A stretch of 64,000 nt of DNA from Paragyromitra xinjiangensis (lineage: Eukaryota; Ascomycota; Pezizomycetes; Pezizales; Discinaceae), in the NCBI GenBank assembly GCA_038503065.1, contig JBCAMK010000012.1:992001-1056000 (forward strand), read 5' to 3'. The notes under the pieces were generated by a model. That model had not been told where the DNA came from, searched no databases, and saw nothing but the letters and a program-made list of their open reading frames with translations. The first letter of the stretch is position 1; each line of letters opens with the position of its first letter. Shown here piece by piece: positions 35,539 through 48,300 of the stretch. Position numbers and translations under genes: made by a program.

Positions 35539-35564
35539 GAATTGCACCCCCCTTTTTGGTACTG
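35539..35564 (-). repeat. Right terminal inverted repeat
   Basis: This is the partner of the left repeat; CACCCCCCTTTTTGGTACTG is followed directly by TA. Confidence 0.75.
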
Positions 35565-36015
35565 TATTTAACAGCTCAAGAAATCATTTCGTAGAATCTA
35601 ACTATCACAGTATAGAAAACCCCTCTATATTGGTGCTGTAAACATAAACTATACAGAACAGGAACTTTTTTTGTGATGTAGTATTTCCTTGCCTCACCCC
35701 GAATTCGCGCCTTATTCGCCGTCGCAAAAACAATCCCACTACCTCCCCTCAAAATGAAAATTGCCCACCAAACAGAAACTAAGTAGTTACAAAACGAAAG
35801 CAACAAAACACAAGTGCAGATAAGCAGGTGGCACAACAAACCGGAGGGCGAAAAGAAGATAAAAACCCAGTTATGTGAGTGAGCCCTAAGAAAAACTTTA
35901 GAAAAAAAAATCAAACGAAAAAAGTCAAAATCCCCAAGTAATTTTACAATCCGCCATTGGCTACCAACTACCTCGTGATATTATTCATCGCTACCCCATA
36001 TTGTATCCTCCGGCA

Positions 36016-39000
36016 TTACCACCCCTCTGCTATAGCACCATTTAACTCCTCCTTCATATCATACAGGTCTGCCGTATTGCTGTCGAGCAAGCTGCTTACT
36101 TCCCCCATCATCCTCTGCAAATCTGCCAGGTCATCCTTCAGCCCCTCTAACGGGCTCTGCCTCCTTGATTCAACATCAGGTCTCCTTTCAGGCGTTGTAA
36201 CAGGTGTAGTGGTAAGGATATACTCCTCGGCAACAGGATTCTCGACCCCATCACCCAAGGTCCCTCCGCCGGGCATAGGGAACTTGTTCCAATCAACGTG
36301 AAGCCCTCTTGCTTTCAGTGTGAAGTATTTGGTCTGCATTCCAACGTTATGCACGGCATTGCGCACCCTCTGCCGCTTCGGCTTACTTTCGCTACCTGGA
36401 GTCGTTGGCATAGTTTGTGGAACAGGTTTAGGAGATCTAACAGGTTTAGGAGATCCGACCGATAATTGCTGCTGGTATGCCGCACGCTTCCGTTTGGCGG
36501 AGTTCTGTTTCTCGATTGTGTCTGGAGATGGGGCGCGAGACATCATCTCTGCAACCTTTGGATTAACCGTGGGCAAGACCAAATCCGCAAACTTCCTCAT
36601 AGCGGGCTCAAGGTTGCAATCGTTTAAGTTTTCAATAAGGACAACATCCCTACCAATGACTTTTTCGCCAAACGCGTCCAAGTCAAGTGCCTGTCGAATC
36701 TAGATATTGTTTCGATGTTAATGTCTGTCGCTCACACAAGTTAATCCAACTATATTCCCGCTGGTTGGCAACTTACGGCAGCAACACGTCCACGACGTCC
36801 AGGACCCGAGGTCCTCCCCATATCCCGTCCATATGGATCCGCATCCTCGTTATCCAACGGACTTCTATAGCACACGACCATGACTGCCAGCTTCTTGAAT
36901 TCTGTAATATCCGACAACCAATTCACCGCCGCGTGCAGGTTCTGCCTGTCCTGTGCAAACCGTTCCTCATTCGAGATACTATAATCTGCCGAGCAACCAA
37001 ACACGAATCCACCAATCTCTCGTGCTTCCGCGTTCGCATCCGAAAGTTTAAATTGTGCTTCAAAAGTCCCCTTTTTAGACATTGAGATACGGGGTTGGCC
37101 GTTGCCAACCATCTTCTCGATCCACCAGTAGTTGTTGAAATCTTCCTTCCCGTTGCTGCTGTTCAACAGGAGACGCCACTTCCGATCTCCTTCGCCAGTA
37201 GGCCAGAATGCTGCTTCGACCTTTGGTTGGAAAATCTCCTTAAGAGGGACGGGTTTGTATGTAAGGTAGTTCATATGTTGAATCTCATCGTACGGACCAT
37301 CGAATGCAGTCTCGGGAACCTTGACAGGCCTCCACTGTATGGGAGCGAGAGTGGGAGGGTTTCTCCGCCTCTCTTCGCCTCTACGTTTCATCATTAATCT
37401 ACGTCCCCTGGCTTTCCATGAGTAGAAAATCCGAGCGCCTGAACGCATCGCATAAAACTGTTCCGCCGCAACGTCAAGGGCGAGTTCCCTGGCTACAAGC
37501 TTCTCAGATTCGACATATTTTTCAGCGGCGATAGTGTCGACAGCTCTAGCTTTATCTTCATCAATAACCTCCTGAACAGTCCTCGTTACCTCCTCACCAA
37601 GAATGTCTTCGAAGATAGAATTTGCAAAATCCCAGACAGCTGAACGAGATAATAGTGGCTTTTTGGTCGGAACCAGTTGATGGCTTATAGATGGAGCTGG
37701 AGCCGTAACTGAAGCGGATGGTGTAAACGAGATCGGAGCCGTAAAAGACCCAGCTGGGACGACTGAAGGGGAGAACAATGAAGCTGGTATAAAAGAGGGT
37801 GTATCCATATTCTGCTGAGTAGAGGCATTCTGTACTGGGGATGTGGAGATCCGGTCAAAAAAACTATTACTAGCTCCTGTTTGGATCGGTGCAGGAACAC
37901 TGTACGCATTGTTATCGTTTTCCTCCTCATAATCGTTTGGGGTGCCAGATGGAACACTAAAGAAATCTACAGGAAACTGCTTCTGTACTGAGTGGCTTTC
38001 AAACACAGAACCACTACTAAGTGAGTTTGTTGTGGTAGCTGGCCCAGTAGGCTGTGACTGAAACAGGGAATTTGAAGGTGTGCTGAATGGCGGAAGAGAC
38101 GAAGAAGAGGCATTAGATTGGAAGAGACCAGCAGGCGATGTCTTAGGGGCTTGTTCGAAGACAGACTGAGAAGTTGAGGAAGAAGTTGAAGTAGGCTGAA
38201 ACGACTTTTGGAGGGAAACAGGTTGAATGTCGAGTCCGGGAGAGACGACAGAGGATTTCTGAGACTGGAAAAGCCCACCAGAAGCTACTTGGGGTTGGGG
38301 AACTTTGAATACAGACTGAGGAGACGAAGAAGCGGCTCGGGGTTGGAAGAATCCACCAGCTGCCACTTTGGAAGCACCAGCGCCTAATTCAAAGGCTGAC
38401 CGCAGAGAAGTTGAGACAGTCGAGGGAGAAGAAGCTCGTGGTGCGAAAAAGCCACCAGTTGGAACTTTCGTAGACCCTTGCTGAGGGGCTAACGGCTGCG
38501 TGGTGACACTAAATGAAGTTGTAGTAGTAGTAATAGGTGTAAAGAACTCAGACGGTTCCGCAGTCACGGCTACTGGTTTGAAGACATTCGTTGCAGGGTT
38601 CAGCGTCCCACTTACTGGGGCAAAAGCGGAAACAGGAGGTGTAGCCCCCGATGCTTGGCTCGTAGGCCCAAAAGCGCTGACAAGAGGTGGAGTTGACGAC
38701 CTAGCTGATTGCAGTGCTTTTTGGAAAACATTCGGCTGGTTGGGAATGTTGGCAGCAGCTTTCTGAAAGACATTCATAGCTTGCGCTGGAGCGTTCATAC
38801 CCTTCTGGAAAACATTTTGGGATTGTTGAGATATTACGGGGGGTACCGTTGCAGGGAAAGACTGATGAGATCTTGTTGTAAACGCTGATGTGATCTCCTG
38901 AGCAACAGGGGTCTTATTGGATGAAGCTGGTTTGGCGAAGACCGAAGAGCTAACTGGAACAGCCTGCAAAGTTGATGTAGGTGGCTTTCCGAAGGTTGTA

Positions 39001-41082
39001 GAGCCTGTTGTAGAAACCACAGCAGCCTGGCTGGATTTCGCAGAAATTCTCTCACATATAACGCCATAACAGACATCTGCGATCGTCCTGTTGCCAATTT
39101 TTTTTTCGACCGATGAGTGGAAGTTCACCTTCGGAGCTGGCGCATTTTCTGCGAAACATTCCGGTCAGGAAAAATTACCCTAATGTGCCTTTTTCGGTAA
39201 GGATATCTCTTACCATTCCAACTCTTACCACCCTTCTCAATCACTAGATACCAAAACATATTTCCGTCTACCTCGGTCTGCGCAACACCTAGACCGTAGT
39301 GTTGGCAGTCCCGTATAACAAATTCTTCACTCTCGTACCCCAACATTTCTTTGATATCCTTCAAAAAAACTAGTTTAGTTTCCACCCGGTACGTATTTTT
39401 GATAGCTTTTAAAGCTGTCTTGCGAATGTCATTGAAATGAAATTCAAGTAAGCAAGCTTGCAAGTACGATGTGGTCTTAGATTTAACCAGTCTAAAAAGT
39501 GTCCCAAAGAAATTCATGCACGACTCAGTGTTCCCGAGACGCAGATGGACTGCTTCGCCATTGTTTCTTTGGGCAAGCTCAAAAAACTTAAGAGCCTGTT
39601 GAACTGGCCTAGAATCAAAGAGGTCTGGAGGCCATCTCTGAGCTTGACGCTCCTGATCCTGATCGCGAAGATGAATAATAAGTTGATATGCACGGAATTC
39701 TGGTTCGTTTGGATAGGCAATCCCGACACTCCTTGCATCATCGTAAAGCTGTTGTAATGTCGTCAGCACCTTTTGGAGCTGTTCCATTTCTTGTTGGGGG
39801 ACGAATTTCGTGATTGGTTCATCGGCCAGCTTGTGAAGTGAGATTATGTGTAGACGTGCGATGATCTCGTGGCAGGCAACCGCTTCAGAGCCAGTGTAGG
39901 ACTGCATGGTAAAGTCCTGACGAATACTACGGGTACGATCACGCAAGAACCCATGGGTCAACTTAAGTTGTTCGTCCGAGTTAAGGAAACTGTCAACCAG
40001 GTAGTCAAGCGTAGTGACAAGGACCCGAGGTGGGCGCACGTCCGAGGGAAGCGGAGCATCAGCCCCAGCGGCCGGGCGGTGAAATTTCTTAACGGCAAAA
40101 TTTTTATCGATTTTTCCAGTCCGGGGATTCTATTCGGGGCCGTAGGTCAGTACATTGAGCTGACCACTGGAAGTTGAGTCGCAGCCTACAAGTTCCCACT
40201 TATCAACATTGAACTGTGCAGCTCTTTCAGTGCGTTCGAACAACGGACACATATCCATGCAAGTGCCCACGAATTTGACGGCATTCGCGAGGGTACTTCG
40301 ATTATCGGGGTCATCAATGAGACCTTTGGCGATGAGATCTCGGCGTTCCCTCTGACGCGCTACTTTCAACTGTGTTGGGCATCAGCAACGGGTACAGTAT
40401 GTTGTGAATCCGGGCGTAAGGGTACCTCATCGTAAGACGCTTGCTCAGATGTATTATTCGAAAATCTGGCTAAACGAGATGCTCCGTTGGAAGTCAAGTC
40501 GCGGACATTCTCTTCGAATTCCTTGTCCGTCTCATTACCAGCCGGTAGCGCAGCCAACGAACCGTTCCCAGAAGTTTCGTTGCGGGCGTCATTGCGAGTA
40601 TCGTTGCGCCCGCGTCCATCGTCATTCCATCCTTGATAGCCTCTGCCTCGCCCACGGCTTTCTGGGTTGCCTCGACCTCGGCCGCTACCACCGCCGCCGC
40701 GATCACCACTCTTCCCACGGCCTCTCCCTCTGTTGGGGCTAGATGAACGAGGAGGATTACTCTCCATCCCGTTATTGTTCAATTCCCGTGGGTTGTCGAC
40801 CCGATCATTCTGGTACCGAAATAAGTTGAACTGACTCCCTCCGCCGCCGCGAAAGTTCGTTTTGAAGTCCTTTTTGTCGTGCCCCTTTTTCCGGACGTAA
40901 GTCGTAGTGAATGGAGAGGTAGGGTTCTCTTCAAGGATGAAAGCCGAGCGACTATGGAAAACGGAGACAAGTGGTTCTTGCTGCTGCTGCTGCTGTCCGG
41001 TGTGTTGGTTATTGTTCCTACCTCGACGGTTGTCGTGGGCTTTATTCCCCTGTTGCGGCGCGTTGTTGCCGCGCCTAGTCAT
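36016..41082 (-). CDS. SAC3: mRNA export factor Sac3 (TREX-2 scaffold)
   Basis: Sac3 is the scaffold of TREX-2, which links SAGA-transcribed genes and mRNA export to the nuclear pore. Exons are 41082-40426, 40369-40190, 40129-39214, 39148-36777 and 36699-36016, product 1602 aa. The SAC3/GANP domain starts at VGTCMDMCPLFERTERAAQF and continues through FHRPAAGADAPLPSDVRPPR, RSIRQDFTMQSY, AVACHEIIARLHI. The CID helix that binds Sus1 and Cdc31 is seen as WDFANSIFEDILGEEVTRTV and the following charged helix. The N-terminal 220 residues hold a poly-Q run and an RGG-rich segment (GRGRGKSGDRGGGGSGRGRG). Between the SAC3 domain and the CID lies a Ser/Thr/Pro linker with repeated NVFQKA and GGFF/GLFQ units. 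Introns of 56-77 nt all close in phase and remove in-frame stops. Confidence 0.95.
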
Positions 41083-42010
41083 TTTGGACACACGCTCAGT
41101 TCCACACGTGTGGCTGACACGCGTAATTCTAGGAACGAGCGAATATGGTACAAAAGTTACAATTGATGTCAATAGAGAGCGAGGTATGTAGGGTATGGAT
41201 CCAAAAACGACGGAAGCGATGCAGAGCAAAATGAAGAGACGAAAATCAGAAGGCGAAACGAACGTAAGGAAGGAAGGAAGGAGGGAGGGAGGGAGGGAGG
41301 GAAGGAGCGAGGTATGAAAGGGAAGAAAGAAACCAAAAATTGTTTGGTGGGCCACCCCGAAGGGGGCTCAAGCAGGGAAAGGTTTATCTAGGAACTGAGC
41401 TTACCTATAATTCTATTTCTGAGATGAAGATTGAACTGTTATTTCAAAGCTACATTATATGTATCTCTTGAATGACTGGAGAACAAAGTTCACGTTTTAC
41501 TACCGCTCCCGATACGGCCTTTCACCTATCTTGGGACGACGACACCCTTCGAATAGGATGAAATCTAAACCTTCATCGGATGTTCATTCTAGTAGTATAG
41601 ATTTAGAAGAGGGGAAATGATGTTATCAGCATCTATCCGTGGTAATCACCGATGGTCACTCGCAAGAAATCAGAAGGCGGACCCCCTACTGTCCTACTTA
41701 GCCGTCTGCATACCTACCAATTCTCTACTGTAGCGACTCTTCCGGGCGGGGCTACTTTCTGCCCTTTGAACCCCACTTTCTAGACATGAACACACTACAC
41801 GCTAACCACTGTCCTTCTATGCAGAATCTACAAACTTTAATTTTACACAACGCTGATCTGACCCACCTATAGCGCCGTAAGGGGATATTTCAAATTATTG
41901 CCTGCCAGAAACAATCGGAAAATACGAAAAAGAACCAGCACTCTTGAAGTCCTATAGAAGATGGTGTGTAAACGATATATAGGCGAAGAGGGCTACCTTC
42001 CTAGGATGTC
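41083..42010. other. Intergenic region upstream of SAC3 and downstream of aminopeptidase P
   Basis: This 928-bp region holds the SAC3 promoter and the aminopeptidase 3' flank. A purine-rich GGAA/GGGA tract (41266-41307) lies about 185-225 bp upstream of the SAC3 start. No gene is seen. Confidence 0.5.
41266..41307. repeat. (GGAA/GGGA)n purine microsatellite
   Basis: This is an uninterrupted purine tract of GGAA then GGGA tetranucleotides. On the SAC3 strand it is a polypyrimidine tract of the kind common in fungal promoters and 5' leaders. Confidence 0.85.
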
Positions 42011-44573
42011 TTAAATTGCGGTTGTTTCTCGTTCTAACCATTTCAATGCCAAGCTACCTTTCTCAAAGAACCCTTTCGTCTTTTCGTAAACCTCGGCGTG
42101 ATAATCGTTAAGCCATTTCTTCTCCCCTAAGGTGAGGAGGGAAACATCTGTAAGTTTTTTGCACATAGGAACCTATAACAAGATCTATCAGCATTAGGCC
42201 ATTGATTACGACTTTTTATATTACTTGCCATAGTGACATGCTCGAAGCCGTAGTATGGCCGTTCGCCAAAGTTATGATTGGTCTGCGCTTCCTTGACCAT
42301 GATGATATCTTGAATTTCGTCAGTAATAGACCTCTCGAGTATTATAGGCAGAACATACTCTCGATACGAATTCCAAACAAGCCGTCCTCGTAATAGCCCG
42401 GCTCTTCAAACGAAATTAGTTTGAGAAATTACCGGAAAACGATACAGAGGTAAACTGACCGTCAGATATAACCATCCCGGGACTTAAAGGAACCTCGGAG
42501 TATTGTATTCTTGTACCGATTCCGATCGGCCCTTCGTGGACGTTCTTTCGTATTCGTCAGCCCGATGCCCAGTGAAAATATTCCAAAAGGGCTGTGGGAT
42601 TTACCAAAAACGATCCAACACCATGCCCCGTGCCGTGGCGATAATCCAGTCCCTCATTCCATAGAAATTGTCGTGCTAATACGTCCAACGCAAATCCAGT
42701 CGTACCCTTAGGAAATACAGCTCTATCCAGCGCAACCATTCCCTTCAATACCAGAGTGTATGCTTTCCTCTCCATATCTGTCGGCTCTCCAAAGTGAAGC
42801 GTACGGGTTGTATCAGTTGTTCCGTCGAGATACTGCGCACCAGAATCACAAAGGTAGATGGCCGTAGGGTCAATCACTGCGCACGCCCCCGGAGTTGGTT
42901 TGTAATGAATGATAGCTGCGTTAGAACCACTGGAAGATATCGTATCGAAAGACAACCCCATAAAGTCTTGCTTCTTCGATCGAATCTCCTCTAATTTATC
43001 GGCGGCTTGGACCTCATCGATTTTTGCTCCTTTTGCAAGCTCATCCTCCAACCAAGCAAAATATTCGGTTAGCGCTGCCCCATCACGAATATGGCAATTC
43101 CTCATGCCATCTACCTCTGTATCGTTCTTGACAGCTTTAGCTTCTTCGATCGGAGATCTGATGACCTCGACGCTATCTTCCCCACCAAGTGCTTTACTTA
43201 AAGCCCAAGAGGTTTTGTTGGAAACTAGCCATTTTCGGACCTCCTTGGTAGAGGTTTCGTTTTCGCACGCCTCTTGTTCTTTGAGCCTTTGAGAAATAAC
43301 GGCAAGCTCTTCAAAAATAGCATGGTAAGGACGGATCTTCACCTCCTCTCCTAGATGGGCAAGAACTTTGTCATCTAGTTTGGAAGAGTCAATGTATAGT
43401 GTCGCATCCGTGGGGGTTATGAAAGCGTAGGAGAAGAAAACTGGATTGTAGGGGATGCTTCATATAGAAAAAAAGCTGTTAACAACCGAGTGATTCTGAC
43501 CATGGGTTTTCAGAAAGTATATAATAACCCAGACGTACCCAATCAGGGATAAAGGCAAAAAGATGGGGCTACATACTCGCTTCCTCTGAGGTTGTATAAC
43601 CACGCAATCTCGTCTAACATGCTTACAACGAACCCTGGACTCTTTTTCTTCTCCATTTCTTTTCTAAGAGCTTCTAGTTTCTCTGCAAAGGGCTTTCCAG
43701 CATATTTCCCGTCTAGTACTATCAATTTGTTGTTAGGTCTCTCTGGTCGGGCTGTGCCCCAGACTTCATCTATCAAGTTTTTAGACATTCCAAGGAGACC
43801 GGATCCTCCTTTCTTCTTAATCCGAGTTTCGAGGCCTTTAGCTTGTTCTGCCGGAAAACAATTAGGACTCGATAATTAATAGGAGAGTAGTAGAGGTATT
43901 ACGAGCTGTGATGAGGGTAGCGTCAACACCGACGGTCTTGCCGCCTTCGGCCTGTTGAACAGCCCTGCATAATCCATTAGCTAACTAGAATAATGAAGCA
44001 TCTATATCAATGAAGACTTGCCATTCCTGCCAAGTTGGGACGTCAGGGAGCCCCTGTTTCAGTAGCTCCCAATTACCATCCAGTTGATGCTGTGCTTGAT
44101 TAAAATAACGGCCATCGGTTGAGAGGGCAGCCTTTTCTTGGGTAATTATGGCACAACCAGCAGATCCAGTGAAACCACAAATAAAAGCTTGAAGGTATTA
44201 GAAATGTATTTGATAGTAATATAGGAAGGGCAAAGCACCTCTCCGAGCATCCGCGGCACAAATATATTCGCTGCTGTGAGCGTCCTCGCTAGGTACAACT
44301 ACAGTTTTTGATGTTAGCTATGGTGTGCTTTTCAAGCGTATGAACCAAGCGCCTTATACCATAAACATCAACCTTCTCTCTTTTCATAAGCTCCCGTAGT
44401 TTCGTAAGACTACTGGAGGTGTTGATAGCCTCCATTTCTGTAGAAAGTGCAGAAAAAAAGCGTAAATGTGACCTAGCAGGCTTGAGTGAGGGGGTTGAGT
44501 GAAAGTGGAGGAGTTTGGAAGGTAAAAGCCAGCGTAGGCTACGCGTAATATGAGAGGAGGGAGAAGCCGCCAT
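42011..44573 (-). CDS. Xaa-Pro aminopeptidase P (AMPP, M24B)
   Basis: The enzyme removes an N-terminal residue next to proline, using two metal ions. Ten exons: 44573-44360, 44298-44239, 44187-44022, 43964-43903, 43847-43577, 43457-42605, 42544-42460, 42403-42359, 42308-42229 and 42172-42011; 665 aa. Junctions rebuild [66 protein letters not shown]. The five metal ligands are present: two Asp in LDGTTDTTR, His in [10 protein letters not shown], Glu in [10 protein letters not shown] and Glu in FGIRIE. Introns 3 and 9 are GC-AG with a GCAAGT donor. The first 46 residues, before an inner Met at 44435, are rich in R/S/L/H without acids and look like a mitochondrial presequence; from 44435 the protein is 619 aa, the usual cytosolic length. 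Both starts may be used. It is divergent from KAP122. Confidence 0.95.
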
Positions 44574-45391
44574 CTGATGCGGGGCTCTGTTGAACTTGGT
44601 GAGGAACTCGACTTTGAGTGCCACAATTGACGCCGCAAGTGGCAGGGATCATCACCAGCCAGGCTCTTCATCTTGCTTTTTGTGGCGTCCGCACCCTACC
44701 GATCTACTAATAGGTACATGTACCAAGCACAGGCCCAAACACATCCCACTCATCTTCCTGTTCCTAGCACCCAGGTTTCTCGGCTCTAGTGAAGTACGGG
44801 TAAGGTTGTCAATACTAAATCAATACATGTAGTCAATTTCCCGACATTTCACCGCCTAAGACTTGGGTCTCTTTATTCAAACAAGAAACTCGAAGAATAA
44901 ACTAAAAATTTCCCCGGACGATCCTAGGTGTTGCAATCTCGATCGCGACGTGAGACCTACTTAAATTTTTAACCACCAGACATTTCAAACGAGTCCGAGT
45001 GTTACTTGAAATCTAATACCTGTAGTTATGTATGGCTTTGCCGACACTTTTGCTATGTAAAGAAAGCTCTGTAGGTAGGAACAAGGCCATTAGCTTGGTG
45101 TAGTATCAAATTATCATCATGAGCGATCACTCGAAAACGAAACCGCATAGTGAAATTAGTGGGGCGTGGGGGTGGCGTACAGATCATCATCACATGTGGG
45201 CTAACCTTGATCGAGATCTAGCCGTGCAGTGTCACCTTTCAATGCCCCTCCAACAACAACACGGATGTGGCTCTTGACCCGCCAAACTGATATTTAATGA
45301 TGATGAACTTCCAATCTTTTCTTCGCTCTTGAACTGCCCATGACTATCCAACAGTCAAATCGAGCGCTCAACCCCCATTGAATTCCCCAAA
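44574..45391. promoter_or_regulatory. Divergent intergenic region AMPP/KAP122
   Basis: This 818-bp region lies between two divergent start codons. No ORF of note and no RNA gene are seen; it should contain both promoters. Confidence 0.45.
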
Positions 45392-48300
45392 ATGGAACCT
45401 TTTCCGTATCCAAACACATTAGAGGAGGTTATCGATGTAGGGCTCTCCGGTCTCCTGCATTTTGTGTCACAAGTTTCCTTGGTACTTTAATCGCTGACAT
45501 CTTTTGGCGTAGCTCGTCAAACGCCTCTACCAACCCGGCTCTCCACAAGAACTCTCTAAAATACAGGACACTCTCCAGGCAGTCCAACGTTCTCCAGATG
45601 GATGGAAGCTGGCAGATTCTCTTCTCGGCATCAATGACGAGCTTCTCCAGTTCTTCGGTTCTCTTACGTTTACTGTGAAGCTTAATTCTGATAGGTATTC
45701 AAAATAAATGCGTGAATGAACGGATAAGTAGAGACGCTTTGGGGATTTCTCGCTAATATCTCGGTATGGATAGCGAGTCCGTTACAGAAGATGACATCCC
45801 AGTCTTAAGAGACCGCCTTGTCAGCTGGTTGATCAATGTCGCTTCAACTACTTCATCTCAAATGGTCATTAAAAAATTATGCTCAACCTCAGTGGTGTTC
45901 TTCATGCGGTTTCCAGAAAGTTGGCAAAACTGTATAAGACACGTGATTTGCTCTCTTTGTCTTGGCCATGCTGTTCCAATTGAGGATCTCGCAAAACTCC
46001 CATCATCCGATATTCTTCTACATAAGGCAACACATAGGAGTAAGATAACGGCTTTATGGTTCTCTGCTATTCTAGTGGAGGAAGTCGGGAAAGTGGATGG
46101 GAAGAACATCAAAAAGTGAGCTTGTAAGTTTACCCAAAGTATGGATTGGGCTAATTTAGGTTTAAAGTCTGCGATTTCACGATCGAATACACTCCAATGT
46201 TGACGAGGCCGTCTTGTTGATATGGGATGCTGTTGTGGGAAGCTATGTTGATGGTATGAATAGAAGTTTTTTGAACGTTCCCCCACTTACTAATGCTGGG
46301 GCAGCCGCTGGAAATAGAATGAATGACTTTGACACCCGACTTGTGAGAGAAGGTATCAAAACTTTTCAGGTATATAGTTGTTTCCTTTCTCTACTATAAT
46401 TTCAAACTGAAAGTGCTGTAGTCATGGGTTTTCTACTCCCTGCGCGCCATCCTCGACTCAACCCACACCTTCCCTGAGTTAAAACGCCTCACTACGCCAA
46501 TCCTCAATTGGATGGCTCACCCTGAGATGTTTGATGTGACATGCGAGGTAATCACAGATATCCTTACACACTATTTTACATTCTTTCTGCCTGCGGATGA
46601 GTCCTGTCTAGCAGGTATAATCACATCTCACTGGGCTGTCGAGCGCTACGAGCAACTCATATCTGGTGATGGAGATTCAGAAGATTCGCTCCAATTCGGC
46701 CGTCTAGTGGTAGCATTCGCGGAGGCAACTGTATTGAAAATAGCGCGTAACTGGGATAGCCCACAAAGCCGGGCAATAATGAAGATGCTTCACGGAATGC
46801 TAGAGATCCCAGGATGGCCTATGGCTGATGAAGAGATTTCTGGGACCACTTTTGAATTCTGGAGCAGCTTCGCTGAATTCCTGTTGGATCCAGAAGGAAT
46901 AGAAGATGAAAAACTTGGGGCTGTTTTAGTGGCCGGCAAGAAGGAGATTTTACAAGCAATTGAAGAGTTTTGGAGGAAGATTCGAATACCTGGAGGGCAT
47001 CAGGCTCAAGCTTGGTTGTCGTGGACCAAAGACCAAAGGGATGGCTTTATGACCTTTCGGAAAGATGTAGGAGATCTAGTGGAGGTGGCATATAGCATCC
47101 TGGGGGCACAGCTATTTGGGCGCCTGGTTAATCAAGTTTTGAGTGCTCTATCCCAAGCAGATAAAGGTGGCAGTATTGCCTGGGAGGATATAGAGGCGAG
47201 CTTGTTCTGCCTCAATTCTCTAAGTGACTCATTGAGCGACGAACCAGAAGAAGATGAATCTCTGGAGGTATTGTTTGGAGGTAAACTATTTGTCATATTG
47301 GCGGATTTCGGGAACCATATACCAATCAAAGCAAGACAAACCGCTGTCAATATGATCGGTGCGTTTTCGTTAATCTATTGTGATAAAATAAATAAATAAA
47401 GACTGACAGTTGCTTGAAGGATCTTACTCGGCATTTTTCGAAAGACATTCGGATTTTTTGCCTGCAGTGCTAAATTTCTTGTTTATATCCATTTCGACAC
47501 CAACTTTAGCACGAAATGCATCGAAGTCTATCGCGTCTCTATGTTCATCCTGCCGTACTACACTTACTGGCGAGCTTTCGACCTTCCTTTATCAATATGA
47601 AGTCTTTTCTGCTACAAATACAGCAGACGATATAGCTAAGGAACGAGTGCTTTGCGCCATTTCCTATGTAACTCAAGCTCTATCATCAGACGAAGAGAAA
47701 CTTGAGCCGGTAAAAAGGCTCTTGAGGTTTGTTGAGAAGGATGTTCAAGAATGCTTTTTACTAGTAGCTCAACAACATGAAGATGCAAAAGAAGTTGCTT
47801 TACTAGCGCTGCGATGTTTATTGTCTATAGGAAGAGGTTTACAAGTACCGGAAGATATTCCAATCCTTCTCCTCGGCGAGGACCCGCAACAACCACTATC
47901 ATTTTGGGAACAGGGCGAGGGTCTAGCAGTTCAGAGGAGGCTTTTGGAAATCATTGAAACGCTTGTTATTAGCCTGCAAGAGGACGGCGAAGTTGTTGAT
48001 GCGGCTTGTGCGGTCTTCCGAACAGGATTTACGGAGACCACCCCAGGGCCCTTCGTCTTTGCGTCACAGGTAGTCACAAGATTTCTGCTGGAGAGGGCTA
48101 AAAACGGTGTTCGGATTGAGACAGTGCTATCAACAGCTTGCACCATGGTCAGTTCGCATTCAACAGATGGAAGTCCTAATATATCTGCAGAGGTGTCACA
48201 ATTCTTAGAGTTCATCATAGCTCTGGTAGAACGGGTGCAAGACCCACAATCAGACCCGGAGGTATCTCAGAGCATAGTAGAGTTTTTGAATAGGATGCTA

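Larger units (their letters stand above)
34729..35564. mobile_element. Non-autonomous TIR element with TA target duplication (MITE-like, Tc1/mariner or pogo type)
   Basis: The left end reads CAGTACCAAAAAAGGAGGTG and the right end, on the opposite strand, CAGTACCAAAAAGGGGGGTG; partial matching (ATTC) goes on inward for a few bases. Each end is flanked by TA (34727-34728 and 35565-35566), which fits the TA target site of the IS630/Tc1/mariner superfamily. The 836-bp interior has no ORF of note and no transposase motif, so it could only move with help in trans. The interior is AT-rich with a GGGTTAGGG telomere-like motif at 35201. A second possible left TA lies five bases upstream because CAGTA is repeated there. 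Confidence 0.72.

Noticed and set aside
44574..44624. Aminopeptidase P start extended to 44624
   Set aside because: The codon there is GTG; the first ATG in frame is at 44573.
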